Source: Mesorhizobium sp. WSM3862
GTDB lineage: Bacteria > Pseudomonadota > Alphaproteobacteria > Rhizobiales > Rhizobiaceae
Direction of reading: 5' to 3'
Length of the DNA: 64,000 nucleotides
Assembly: GCF_002294985.1 (NCBI RefSeq)
Contig: NZ_NSGE01000002.1
Location: 124,001 to 188,000 of the forward strand
A program made the translations under genes and the position numbers. Positions within the stretch are counted from its first letter, which is position 1, and every line of letters starts with the position of its first letter. This document shows, piece by piece, positions 31,953 to 41,720 of this stretch. A model generated the notes under the pieces. That model did not search any database. It saw only the letters and a program-made list of their open reading frames with translations, and was not told the DNA's origin.

Positions 31953-32999
31953 TCAGCTCTGAAACGGAATGGTGCGGCCGGGCTGCTGGGCCTGTTCCTT
32001 GGTATAGGAAACGCCATGCACCTTGATGCCACGCTCGTCGAGCAAGGTGATGATGCCGCCCCTGTTCGACAGCGCCACGGGCGTGACGATGTCGACGACT
32101 CGCGTAGCGCCGGCGTCGATCGTGCCTGTCAGCTTCATGCGCTGCTTCTGCCTGTCGGCGATCGCCCACCCTTCAAGATTGACGGAGACATCGGCTGTGT
32201 TAAGCAGGGTCACGTTCTCGTGCTCTGGCGTTTTCGTGTCGTTGACATAGGCAGCGATGATCCGCACCAGACCGTCCGGCACCTCGAATGTCGGGATTTG
32301 ATCTCGCTCGATTGGCGTATGCGGTGCCGTCGGATGCTCCGGGTCGGGCGCCAGGATGACGTCTCCCGTCACGTCGTCGGTATGCCAGGCCTGCGTCTGG
32401 AACTTCATGAAGATTCCCGTCCAGTGCCCCTCGTCGGGGAAGTTGAACAGAAGCGCGCCGTCCTGGTAGACGCCATTATCCTTGTGGAACTGGCCCGGGG
32501 GGTTGCCCTGGTTCATATGAATGTCGTGAATGCCCTGACCAGGCTTGAAGCCGAAGAACTTGTCGGCGGTGGTGGGCTCAGGTCCCCACGGCGCGCCGAA
32601 GGCATAGATCATGGCGTTCTCGTCGGACATGGCCCGTTGCACAAAGGCGTCGATCTTCTCGTTCAGATCGTTGTCGGGCCCTGCAGCGTCATAGGGCAGC
32701 GGCTGGAATTCCCAAGGCTGGCCAATGTTGCCGCGGATGAAGTCAATTGCCATCCCGCCCGGGGCCGATGGCAGCTTGTGCAGCCCTGGTTCCAGCGCGG
32801 CGAGCCCGTTGATGATCGGGTGTTCGAACGGCGCGCGCACCAGGAACGCGACCTCGCTTCCATCGCCTGACTCGACATTGACGGCGATCCGGTACTGTTC
32901 GCCATTGGCGGATATCAGCACCTGGTAATGCTTGTTCTTCTTCGTCCCCAGACGGTTGTTGGTCGGGCGCCCCTTGAGTACGGCATAGTGTATCGGCAT
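31953..32999 (-). CDS. DUF2278 (YukJ-like) protein with C-terminal lamin-tail domain
   Basis: 348-residue protein. Residues ~1-215 match the DUF2278/YukJ family: MPIHYAVLKGRPTNNR, HYQVLISANGEQYRIAVNV, AIDFIRGNIGQPWEF, GQGIHDIHMNQGNPPGQF and HWTGIFMKFQTQAW. Residues ~245-340 form a lamin-tail-type immunoglobulin-like domain (ENVTLLNTADVSVNLEGWAIAD, GGIITLLDERGIKVHGVSY). DUF2278 is of unknown function, though the H/D-rich core suggests a metal-dependent enzyme. Lamin-tail domains in bacteria often accompany nucleases or secreted hydrolases. The start at 32999 follows the MBL gene by ~90 bp on the same strand. Confidence 0.8.
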   Translation of the reverse strand: MPIHYAVLKGRPTNNRLGTKKNKHYQVLISANGEQYRIAVNVESGDGSEVAFLVRAPFEHPIINGLAALEPGLHKLPSAPGGMAIDFIRGNIGQPWEFQPLPYDAAGPDNDLNEKIDAFVQRAMSDENAMIYAFGAPWGPEPTTADKFFGFKPGQGIHDIHMNQGNPPGQFHKDNGVYQDGALLFNFPDEGHWTGIFMKFQTQAWHTDDVTGDVILAPDPEHPTAPHTPIERDQIPTFEVPDGLVRIIAAYVNDTKTPEHENVTLLNTADVSVNLEGWAIADRQKQRMKLTGTIDAGATRVVDIVTPVALSNRGGIITLLDERGIKVHGVSYTKEQAQQPGRTIPFQS

Positions 33000-33086
33000 C
33001 GGACATCCTTCACGAATCGGCTTTCAGGAAATTCGACCGCATCTCGACCCTATGGGAACAGTTCCCGGCCGCCGCCCGCGTCGGGC

Positions 33087-34670
33087 CTATTGGTCGAGAA
33101 CTGTGTATTCGAAGTAGAGATCGGTCGCGGTCACGTTGGCGATGAATTTCTGCCAATCGGCCTTGACGGCCCCATCTGGCGTCGCCAGGTCGAAATCGGT
33201 GTCCGATTTGAACAGCCGGCCACGGGTCTTTACCTTGAGCGCGTCTTGGATGGCCTTGAGTGGATGCTCCCAGGGTGGATCGTTCTTGGTCATCGCCCAG
33301 TCGGTGTTGGCTGGGATTACGGCGACGAACTCTTGCGCAAGCGCGCCCTGAGCCATCCAGTCGAGATTGGCATAGTCGCTATCGGCCCGGCCCTTGAGCG
33401 TGGCATTGTGACTGCCATGGTGGCCGACCTTGTAGAACACTGTGCGGGCCAAAAGATCCTTCACCGTCACAGTTCTGGTCGGGGCCTGTCCTTGGGCTGG
33501 GACCTGGAACGGCGTATTAGCCCATGACATCCAGGAACCATATTGGGCATCGCCGGGGAACAGCAGCACCTTACGGCTGTTGGTCAGCTCAATGGCTACG
33601 ACCAAGCTTGAATTGTTGAGTTCGGTATTGATCTTGTCGGCGAACCACCCTGCAGCTGCGAGCCACTCGACATTGACGCTGCGCCACTGTTCGCCCTCAG
33701 GCGGGGCGAAATGGGCAAAGAACGCCGCGATCTCGCCGGTCCAGCCAGAACCGCCCGGAACCAGCTTCAAGCCCGGCGCGAATGGATCGTGGCTTTCGGC
33801 ATCCTCGCCCAGAAAGCCAGGATCGGCCCCCAGGAACAGTCCGTCCAATCCACCCTCGAAGCCAAAGGTAAGGCCGTGGCCCGGCGCGGTTCGTTCATAC
33901 ATGCGTGCCTGTCCGGCCGCATCGCTGGCATCGGGTACGTCCTCGTTGAGCCGGTCGTCGCGTGGCGGCCCCAGCGGATAGACGTTGACACCGCTTACTC
34001 CTTTCAGGGAGAACGGGGGTTCGTGCGGCGAAAAATAGCGCGGCTTGTCGACCTTCCCGGTCACATAGTCCATCGACTTCGCGACGCTGAGTCCGGCAAC
34101 CACGGCTGCGCTGCGAGCGGCACCGAACAAACTGCCGTCTGCGGGCCCCAGTGCCGCTAGAAAATCTGCGTCGGCGCCTTCGAAACCCAGCATGGCGTCA
34201 ACGAGATTTAGGGTCTTCTGGACATCCTTGACCCCCTCGGCGGCGAGACCAGCCAGCCGGCGTCGCGCCGCCAGCAATTGCATGAGCGCCTTGAGCTTCA
34301 TCTGGCGCAGTTGCTGCGCTTCGGTGTCTTCCGGATTGGCGGTCCAGCCCAGAAGGACCTCGCCGAATTCGATGTCGTCGAACATCGTTTCTCCGCCGAG
34401 CTTGGCGATGAACATGTTGGTGTGGTCCTGATGCTCGTGGGTGACCAGCACTGCATGGATGTGCCCGCCGGTGGCGTCCCGGATATCGGCAATGACCTCT
34501 TCGATGGTGGCCTTGATCTCCGAACCCGGCTTCAGCCCACAATCGATCAGCAGGTAGAACGGCTGGCCACTGTCGTCTCGCGTCGCCAAAAGGAAACAGT
34601 CGCCATGCCCTTGACGGTACATACGCACGGTCACCCCACTCGATGGCGCTTGCATTTGCGGTGCTGGCAT
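33087..34670 (-). CDS. Metallo-beta-lactamase-fold hydrolase (ComEC-like)
   Basis: 527-residue protein with an MBL fold: GVTVRMYRQGHGDCFLLAT (opening strand of the ComEC-type family), the metal motif VLVTHEHQDHTNMF (HEHQDH at 78-83), and later LLFPGDAQYGSW and VGHHGSHNATLKG, the remaining metal ligands of this type. An insert of ~200 residues (about 110-310) separates the halves. Related free-standing MBL hydrolases cleave nucleic acids or nucleotides, but the substrate here is not known. AGGAGG lies 6 bp before the ATG. The gene follows the metallopeptidase gene by 10 bp, so they are co-expressed. Confidence 0.85.
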   Translation of the reverse strand: MPAPQMQAPSSGVTVRMYRQGHGDCFLLATRDDSGQPFYLLIDCGLKPGSEIKATIEEVIADIRDATGGHIHAVLVTHEHQDHTNMFIAKLGGETMFDDIEFGEVLLGWTANPEDTEAQQLRQMKLKALMQLLAARRRLAGLAAEGVKDVQKTLNLVDAMLGFEGADADFLAALGPADGSLFGAARSAAVVAGLSVAKSMDYVTGKVDKPRYFSPHEPPFSLKGVSGVNVYPLGPPRDDRLNEDVPDASDAAGQARMYERTAPGHGLTFGFEGGLDGLFLGADPGFLGEDAESHDPFAPGLKLVPGGSGWTGEIAAFFAHFAPPEGEQWRSVNVEWLAAAGWFADKINTELNNSSLVVAIELTNSRKVLLFPGDAQYGSWMSWANTPFQVPAQGQAPTRTVTVKDLLARTVFYKVGHHGSHNATLKGRADSDYANLDWMAQGALAQEFVAVIPANTDWAMTKNDPPWEHPLKAIQDALKVKTRGRLFKSDTDFDLATPDGAVKADWQKFIANVTATDLYFEYTVLDQ

Positions 34671-34680
34671 CGGCGACCTC

Positions 34681-36582
34681 CTAATCCCGATGAACGGCGG
34701 CGAATGGGTTGTTCACCCTGCCGGGCGCGACTGGCCCGTGAAAGGCGTCTTGCATGGAGATGGGGCTGCCCAGCAGGAATTGCCGCAGGGTGTCGAGTTC
34801 GCCGTCATCGCAGATATTCTTATCGGTGCGCGCCACCCAGCGGATCTCACGCGTCCGCGGGTTGACCACCAAGGTGCAGCCGCGGCGGAAAGTGAAATCG
34901 CCTCTGTCCACGTTGGCAGTCGGTTTGCCCTGGTCGGCGGCCAGCTGTCGCTGCGGCTCGAAATAGCCAGTCCGACGCTGCGTAATCTCGATCACGAAGT
35001 CAGGCACGAGATTGGTCTTGTTGCCGCGCCGCAGCGCTGTGCGCACCGAATGCACCTCGAAGGCGGGGCGGCCCTTCTTCCGGCTAACGGTACCCGGTAC
35101 CTTGCCGTCAGTGCCGGCGACGATACCGATGGCCTCGAGAAGCTTGGCGCTTTCTGGCCGCGCCAACCACGCATGCACCTTACTGGCGTTTTCGTGCATC
35201 CGGTCATAGGCGACCTTGCGGTCTATCTCATTGTCGAGATCGGGCACGATCCCCGGTGGCACTGCCTCGCCCAGATCGGAATTGCCCGCCTGCAGGACAA
35301 GGCCCTCGAGCGAAACATTGCGCACCGCCCGTGGCCGGATGCCGAACAGCGAGAACGATTGCATCATCGCGGTGCGGTAGTTGTGGTCGTCCACTGGATA
35401 AAGGTCGGTGTCCGCCGTGATGATGGCCCTGAGGTAGTCCCCGAAGGTGACGTTGACAGGCGGACAATAGTCGAGCGCCCGGATACACATTTGCAGCACG
35501 TGCCCAGACGTCTTGGCCGCCTCATCCGCTAGGCGGTTGACCAAGTCGGCATTGAGTTCGCCAGCGGGCAGCAGCCCCGAGCCCTGCGACGCGATGCGCA
35601 GCAGGTCGACGATCCGGGACTTGTACATCTTGAGGAAGCCGTCGAACACGGCGGCCACTAGGATTGCGCCACGCTCATGAGGTTCGTCCGCATCGCGGAG
35701 ATAGGAGGGGTTGGGCTTATAACGCTGCCAATTGCCCTTGCCGTCGACGTAGCCAAGCGCATCACGCAAAGCCGCACCGCGACGCGTGGCCCGGCCGAAC
35801 TGCTGAGCCAACTGTCCCAGCATATTCTGCTGCTCGAGGTCGCCGCGCGTACGCCCGATCTGCTCCTTGAGCACATCGGGATTTGAAAAATGCTGGAAGA
35901 TCGCAACGATATCGGCAAATCCTTCGTGCAAGCCAAGCACGTCGGGATTGGTGGATTCTGCAAAGCGCCGGTGCAGACCATCAAGCAGGGCGTGGGTCAC
36001 CTCATGGGCGATCACGTCATGCGACAGGCAGGTGAAGACCGTGGTCCCTGGAGCAATGTCGGTGGAATCGGCAGCGACTTGGAAATAGCCGAACAGCACG
36101 GCCTTCTTATCCGGGTTGTAGTAGGCATTGGCCTCGCGCAACGCATGTGGATAAAGTCGAAGCCGCGGCACATACTCAAAGCTAGCGTCCGGCAGCTGGC
36201 GCGGCGCCCACAGCGCCGAACGCCCCAACGCTCGCTCAAACTGGTCGATGGTGGTCATCGCCACGGCGTAGACCATCTGCTGATGAAATTGCGGATTGAG
36301 CTCTGAGGGATTGAGTCCATCCTGAGCCAGGATAAAGGTCTCGTTGAGATCAACCGGGCCGTAGTAGCAGCCGCTCGCCGGGTCGTAATCCACCACTTCC
36401 AGATAATTGCCGACCGGTCCCAGCATCTGCATGGCGCTGAGCACGCCCTCGATGGCCGGATTGCTCTCCCACGGCACCATCAGGGTAAGTTCATTGAGCC
36501 CAACCGTTTCCTGCCGAGCTGCAAGACTTGGATCGATGGCGTAGACGCGCAGACGCCGGAATTCTGGAGAACGTCTGACCAT
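34681..36582 (-). CDS. Gluzincin (thermolysin-like) metallopeptidase
   Basis: 633-residue protease with the zinc motif SHDVIAHEVTHALLDGL (HEVTH at 193-197) and the third ligand Glu220 in LGLHEGFADIVAIF, the spacing of M4-type gluzincins. It has no signal peptide, unlike secreted thermolysins, so it is probably cytoplasmic. The region ~295-420 (RGAILVAAVFDGFLKMYKSRI, VNRLADEAAKTSGHVLQMCIRALDYCPP) and a C-terminal ~130-residue beta domain are not recognised. It is the first gene of the - strand cluster with an AT-rich upstream region (36600-36700) as likely promoter. Cytoplasmic proteases coupled to MBL hydrolases are seen in conflict systems; the role here is inference. Confidence 0.82.
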   Translation of the reverse strand: MVRRSPEFRRLRVYAIDPSLAARQETVGLNELTLMVPWESNPAIEGVLSAMQMLGPVGNYLEVVDYDPASGCYYGPVDLNETFILAQDGLNPSELNPQFHQQMVYAVAMTTIDQFERALGRSALWAPRQLPDASFEYVPRLRLYPHALREANAYYNPDKKAVLFGYFQVAADSTDIAPGTTVFTCLSHDVIAHEVTHALLDGLHRRFAESTNPDVLGLHEGFADIVAIFQHFSNPDVLKEQIGRTRGDLEQQNMLGQLAQQFGRATRRGAALRDALGYVDGKGNWQRYKPNPSYLRDADEPHERGAILVAAVFDGFLKMYKSRIVDLLRIASQGSGLLPAGELNADLVNRLADEAAKTSGHVLQMCIRALDYCPPVNVTFGDYLRAIITADTDLYPVDDHNYRTAMMQSFSLFGIRPRAVRNVSLEGLVLQAGNSDLGEAVPPGIVPDLDNEIDRKVAYDRMHENASKVHAWLARPESAKLLEAIGIVAGTDGKVPGTVSRKKGRPAFEVHSVRTALRRGNKTNLVPDFVIEITQRRTGYFEPQRQLAADQGKPTANVDRGDFTFRRGCTLVVNPRTREIRWVARTDKNICDDGELDTLRQFLLGSPISMQDAFHGPVAPGRVNNPFAAVHRD

Positions 36583-37039
36583 GGATGCCCCTTGTCAATC
36601 CAGTCGACGAAGATAATACTTTCACAAAACGGATTTTGCTGCAAGCGACAAAATATTACTTTCGTAATTCACCAAATACCACTTCCACGTAATCTTACCC
36701 CTTGTCATTGCGTGTCAGATAGCAAGCCGGCTTAAGATTCCTATCCACCCGCAACGCAGGGCAGAACACGACTGGAGCCGCGGCTCCGAAATAGTGTTGG
36801 AGGCCGAACATCTAACCAAACAATTTATGACCGCCGCCTGAAAGAATAGCGCTCGCAACTGCAGTCGCCAATTTCGTTACTTGGGTCGGTTGCCAAGAAA
36901 CGAGCATCCATCGTCCGAAAGCCGACGCACAAAATCATCGAGATCGACTGACAGGATAGAATTATAGAATTCGCTCAATCTGGTGCTGAGATTGCAACAA
37001 GCGGGTATTGGAGCTTCGTCGCTCCCTCTGCATGCTGCT
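36583..37039. other. AT-rich promoter region of the metallopeptidase cluster
   Basis: About 450 bp with no gene. The segment 36600-36710 is clearly AT-richer than its surroundings and has two similar blocks, ATAATACTTTCACAAAACG (36615 region) and ATATTACTTTCGTAATTC (36652 region), possibly a regulator site or overlapping promoter elements for the - strand cluster. From ~36850 on, scraps of the broken CHAD gene may begin. Confidence 0.4.
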
Positions 37040-37770
37040 TCAACGCCAGAAGCGTCTTGTGTTGGCAAGGGCGTCGTGTGCTTCCGCGGCGTCCTCGAGA
37101 AGCTTGGACTTGTCGTCGGCGCTGAAGAGATCCTTCGCACCATGCACGTCCAAAAGCTCCAGCGCTGCCAGCATATCAGGGGCGGTGGCGATATCGTTGA
37201 GGCTGCCGAGATGATCCTGCAGACCCTTCATCGCCTCGATGAACCGTCGATGGCGTTTGGCTTCCGTCTTGCCGTTGTAAAGCGGCTCGAAGAACCCGGC
37301 CGCGTAGCGCAGTTTCTTTGCGGCGATGCGCACTTTATGGCGGGTGTCGTCATCGGCATCAATCAGTTGCTGCCGCCTTTCGTCACCTTTTTCCAAAGTT
37401 TATCAAATACACCCGAGGCGAAATCCCTTGACGACTGCTCGTGCAACATTTCATCCGATTGGGTTCGCCAGTCCCTGATGGAAATCCACTCGGTCACATC
37501 GATCATCAAGGAGCGGGCGCGTATTGAGGAGAACGATGCTTCGACCGCCGCATAGGCGTCGTCGCGCGCTTCTTGAAGACGGCTTGTAAGAGGCGTGCTG
37601 GAAGCGCGACCGATCATCACGTCGATATTGCGTGCATCGCCAAGCTCGGAGGCGAGCCATTCCAACGGACCTGAAAACCTTGCCGCCGTAAAAGCAGAGC
37701 TCGCTGCGCGACATCATATCGTCGTACAGGGACTCGTCGGATATCCCATGGCCAGTGATCCAGGCTGCCT
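37040..37770 (-). pseudogene. CHAD-domain protein, frameshifted
   Basis: Two frames together resemble a CHAD (conserved histidine alpha-helical) protein, a family that binds polyphosphate. The upstream part, from about 37720, reads SSAFTAARFSGPLEWLASELGDARNIDVMIGRA to near 37385. After a shift the frame continues HKVRIAAKKLRYAAGFFEPLYNG, the most typical CHAD segment, to KDLFSADDKSKLLEDAAEAHDALAN and a stop at 37040. The N-terminal portion beyond 37700 is also out of frame, so at least two lesions exist. It is probably a remnant of a chromosomal-type gene unrelated to the flanking systems. Confidence 0.6.
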
Positions 37771-38081
37771 TCATGTCTGGATACCTTTGAAAGGCGGATC
37801 AGCGGAAAGCGACGCCGTAGTGGGCAAAAATTGGAGGTCGCCAGCGGAACGGCACCTTTCTCGCGAGTTCGTTCCAGAACCGCACCGTCTGCCTACGCCC
37901 CCAAGGCGGCCGTCATCGCAAGTGATTGCTTGGGCAAGGTTCGCTTTGACGGTCAGTAAAAGACGGCAGTCAAAACACGCCACTAAACGTCCGTCCCCGC
38001 TCGAACTGGAAATACTTCTGCGCGAGTTCTCAAAAGAACTCATTCCAGCTATGCTCAAATCCGGAGGGCGGGGCAAACGGG

Positions 38082-41000
38082 ATGAGGTTGCCATTTCATT
38101 GGACGGTGGCTGTCGCCTTGGCGACAGCGCTGAGTGTTGCAGGCACCGCAACTGCCCAGGAATCCCGTTACTCTGCGCGGCAGGTTCAACAGGCCCTTGC
38201 TGAACATGGATACGATCTCGGGACCGCGGACGGAATTTGGGGACGTCGGTCCATCAGTGCGCTCAAGGCTTTCCAGAAAGCGAGCAATCTTCCTCAAACC
38301 GGTGCTTTGGACCAAGCGACGTCAGCGGCACTTTTTCCGCAACCCCAGGTGACGCATGGCCCGTTGACGCCCATAGCCACGGATGCGCTCCCGTCGACTT
38401 TGGATCAGCCTGGTGTTCCAACGAAGACAACTCCACAGACAAGTAAAGTGGAAGCCGGGAAGGCTGGTGGCGATGTCCACCAGCCACCGCCTTTGCCGAC
38501 GCATGCCGAGGGATCGCCAGGCAAGTCCGATCGCTTGGTGCTGGAGCCCGACAAGGTCGGAGTTGGGCCAATCCCTACGCCGCGTTTGATCTATCTGGGC
38601 CTGCTAGGGCTGGCAGCCGCGCTCTTCTTCCTAGGAAGACGCCGAAGAAGGCCTGCCGCGGATTTGGTTCCAGCGAGATCCGAAAGTAAGGGCAGCGAAC
38701 CTGATCGCAGTCTCAACCGGTCGACCAGAACCAACAGGCACCTCTTGGTTCGGAACGAGCCCATCGTTCCAGCCAGCATTGCCGCTGAAAGGCAGCCAGT
38801 CGAACAAACGCCAGTCCTGTCACCGGATATCGCGGCTTCTCTGACGGCACATAATAGAGCTGTCCACGATTTCATCCGTCAGAGAGGAGCAATCCAACGG
38901 CCCAAATCAAGGGCCAATCCTTCAGCCAGGCAGCCGGCCGCTCCCGCAAAAACGAGTTGGCAAAGCACAGAGGCCACCAAGGTCACCCCGGTAACGACAA
39001 CAAACAAGGGTTCGCTCGCATCGCATAATGCTCAGATAGCGGAATCCATTCGACAACGCGGTCCTGTTCTCATTCCCCCTACGGCCGCAACGGATCAGAC
39101 GCAGCCGTCGGGTTCCGAAAGCAAGGACAGCCAACTTGATAGCGGTCTCGACCAATCGGCCAGAAGCAACAGGCACCTCTTGGTTCGGAACGGTCCGATC
39201 GTTCCAGCCAACATTGCTGCTGGAAGGCAGCCCGTCGAACAAAAGCCGGTCCTGCCGCCAGATATTGCGGCTTCTCTTGCGGTACATAACGCCGCCGTCC
39301 ACGATTTCATCAAACAAAGAGGTGCACTCCAACCGTCCAAATCAGGGGCCAACCCTTCAGCAAGGCAGTCGGCCGCTCCCGCAAAAGCGGGTTGGCGAGG
39401 CATAGAGGCAACCAAGGTCGCCCCGGCAGTGAGAGCATCCGAAGGATCGCTCGCATCGCATAATGCTCAGGTTTCGGATTTCATTCGGCAACGCGGCCCT
39501 ATGCTTGTTCCCAACACGGCCGGGTCGGACCAGCCGCGGTGGTTCGACCGGCTACCCGCCGTGCGAGCGAGCCCCGCCGCGCGCCAGTCGGCACATTGGA
39601 TTCCTCCGAATACAGCAGCAATGGTGGGAAGCCATGACATTCCCGCGGGCATGATCTATTTAGGCGAGCACCTGCCGAGGCAGGGCAGTTCAACCGACCC
39701 GGAGAACTGCCTGATCGACCCGAGATTGACCGTGGGCGCTCACGGCGATCCGCTGGGTCAGACGATGGGCTACTGGCCGTCCTACTCGAGCATTTCGCCC
39801 GCGGCGCGAAAATCCTATCTGGACTGGCTTGCCGGATCGCGATCCGATCCCGACGCCTATATCGGATACGTGTTCCTCTACTTCTACGGTCTCGAACGCC
39901 GCCTCATGTTGGAGGAAAGCCCACCCGACGCTGATGGTGTCGTTGCCGAGGTTTGCCGGCTATTGCAGGTGTATGGAGGGAATGGCTCGTTCAAGCGCTA
40001 TGCTGGTGAGTTGCTTTCGGCTTACCAGCTAAAATCGGCTCAGTTGCCGGAAAAGTTTGATCTGGAGGTCCAGGAAAATAGCTACGAGATCCCGATAATG
40101 CTGAAGGTCGCCCTCGGGATGAGGGTGCGCAGCGGAGAGGCGATCGAGCCGGACCTTTTGTTGGCTTACGTCCTTGCCGACCCCGAAACGAGGGTGCGAA
40201 CGCCGGCGCGACGGGCACAGACTCTCTTGCGAGAGCTGTTCGCGGAAGCGGTGGAGAAGCAGCATCCAAATGGCGTGCGCGTTCCGGCCGCCGGAGTGCG
40301 GAAACTGAAGGTCAACTACCGTGCCTGCAGCGGAACGTTCGATCTTGCAATTCGCCCCTTTGGCGGAGACCTGCCGGACATCACAAACCGCAGCGAACCG
40401 ATAGGCGGTGCACGCCGCATCTTCGACGACTGCACGGATCGGCTCGACGACTATAGCCGCATGCTCGGGCGTTCGGAGGGACTGAAGCCTAGCCTTGCGG
40501 CTGTGGCTCAGCTGCCCTTGGGTTTGCGCGTGAAGAATTGTGAAACGCTCGCTGGCAGCCCGTTGAGGCGGCTCCAGGAACTGGCGAGTAATGACGCCCT
40601 AATATCAATTCAGAAACTGGCTGAATTGGCTGGGATGGATCCCGACAAAATTGCCGCGCGAGCGAAACAGAAAGAACTTTCCGCAATTCTGGGAGCCTTT
40701 GGCTATGCTCATACCGCCGCACCTTCCTTTTCCCTGAAGTCCGCAAAACCAGACGAACTGGCGATGGTTTTTGTCCTAGAACGCGAAGCTGACGCTGATC
40801 CCGAACCGAGCCAGCATTACCGGCCCATGCAACTGTCAATCATGCTCGGCATGGTGATCGCCTTCGCCGATGGTCTGCTCCACCCCTTGGAGGAACGCAG
40901 GCTCTTCGACAAGGTCGATGGAGCGCCCGGCCTGTCGAGGGACGAACGCGTACGCCTCAAAGCCGAGATCAAAGTCTGCGCCGCCGACGCCAGCCGCGTC

Positions 41001-41720
41001 GTGGATTGGACCAAACGTATAGGAGACGTGCCAGGGGACCGCCGCGAAGATCTTGCCGATGAATTGGTGGCAATCGCTGCGGCAGATGGAACCCTTCACG
41101 CACGAGAAGTGTCGAAGCTCGACAAACTGTTCAGGCTGATGGATCTCGACGAAGCCTCCCTCTATTCTCGCCTGCATGGCAGTGTTGCGCCGCAGACCAG
41201 GCGGGGTGACGGAAATGACGATCTTCCCCTGGTTATTCCCGCCGGAATTCAGCCGCCCGGCATTCCCGTGTCGCCGGCGTCTCCTAGAGCGCCTGCGACG
41301 CGCGTCGACATCTCGCGTCTCGAAGCGATCCGACGCGAAACCCGGAGCACGTCCAGCGTCCTTGCCGATATCTTTGTGGACGAAGCAGAGCCGCCGATCG
41401 AGCTTCAGTCCGCGACCGAGGAAATCGAGACGTCCAATGGGGATGCGCGCTTCGACGGGCTGGAGCGACGCTATGGTTGGCTCCTGTCGCAACTGATCGA
41501 ACAGAGAACCTGGACAGCTTCCGATTTCGAGCGTTTGGTCCGCGGTGCCGATCTGATGCCGGGTGCGGCGAAGCAAGCACTAAACGATTGGTCGCTCGAC
41601 CGCTTCGACGAACTGGTCTTGGACGGCCAGGACCCTGTCATCGTCAACGCCAGCCTGTTTTCCGAGGCTACTGCCCAGTCTCCGTCGCTTACCGTCTCTG
41701 TCGAAGGAATGTCAGCATGA
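38082..41720 (+). CDS. TerB-domain protein with signal sequence, peptidoglycan-binding domain and internal repeats
   Basis: 1212-residue multidomain protein. It has an N-terminal signal sequence (~1-26), a PG_binding_1 domain (YSARQVQQALAEHGYDLG... to ~86), a membrane helix followed by a basic patch (LIYLGLLGLAAALFFLGRRRRR, ~168-190), two near-identical tandem blocks (~205-330 and ~350-480, each with RHLLVRN.PIVPA.IAA and VHDFI.QRGA), a TerB-N domain (from ~565, WPSYSSISPAARKSYLDWLAG), a TerB domain (~905-1025) and a TerB-C region at the end. TerB modules coordinate metals and occur in stress and defence complexes. The ATG has GGAGG ~15 bp upstream. It overlaps the ATPase gene by 4 bp. Confidence 0.82.
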   Translation: MRLPFHWTVAVALATALSVAGTATAQESRYSARQVQQALAEHGYDLGTADGIWGRRSISALKAFQKASNLPQTGALDQATSAALFPQPQVTHGPLTPIATDALPSTLDQPGVPTKTTPQTSKVEAGKAGGDVHQPPPLPTHAEGSPGKSDRLVLEPDKVGVGPIPTPRLIYLGLLGLAAALFFLGRRRRRPAADLVPARSESKGSEPDRSLNRSTRTNRHLLVRNEPIVPASIAAERQPVEQTPVLSPDIAASLTAHNRAVHDFIRQRGAIQRPKSRANPSARQPAAPAKTSWQSTEATKVTPVTTTNKGSLASHNAQIAESIRQRGPVLIPPTAATDQTQPSGSESKDSQLDSGLDQSARSNRHLLVRNGPIVPANIAAGRQPVEQKPVLPPDIAASLAVHNAAVHDFIKQRGALQPSKSGANPSARQSAAPAKAGWRGIEATKVAPAVRASEGSLASHNAQVSDFIRQRGPMLVPNTAGSDQPRWFDRLPAVRASPAARQSAHWIPPNTAAMVGSHDIPAGMIYLGEHLPRQGSSTDPENCLIDPRLTVGAHGDPLGQTMGYWPSYSSISPAARKSYLDWLAGSRSDPDAYIGYVFLYFYGLERRLMLEESPPDADGVVAEVCRLLQVYGGNGSFKRYAGELLSAYQLKSAQLPEKFDLEVQENSYEIPIMLKVALGMRVRSGEAIEPDLLLAYVLADPETRVRTPARRAQTLLRELFAEAVEKQHPNGVRVPAAGVRKLKVNYRACSGTFDLAIRPFGGDLPDITNRSEPIGGARRIFDDCTDRLDDYSRMLGRSEGLKPSLAAVAQLPLGLRVKNCETLAGSPLRRLQELASNDALISIQKLAELAGMDPDKIAARAKQKELSAILGAFGYAHTAAPSFSLKSAKPDELAMVFVLEREADADPEPSQHYRPMQLSIMLGMVIAFADGLLHPLEERRLFDKVDGAPGLSRDERVRLKAEIKVCAADASRVVDWTKRIGDVPGDRREDLADELVAIAAADGTLHAREVSKLDKLFRLMDLDEASLYSRLHGSVAPQTRRGDGNDDLPLVIPAGIQPPGIPVSPASPRAPATRVDISRLEAIRRETRSTSSVLADIFVDEAEPPIELQSATEEIETSNGDARFDGLERRYGWLLSQLIEQRTWTASDFERLVRGADLMPGAAKQALNDWSLDRFDELVLDGQDPVIVNASLFSEATAQSPSLTVSVEGMSA

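Noticed and set aside
31848-32870. 340-codon plus-strand frame opposite DUF2278
   Set aside because: Antisense to clear DUF2278 and lamin-tail motifs.
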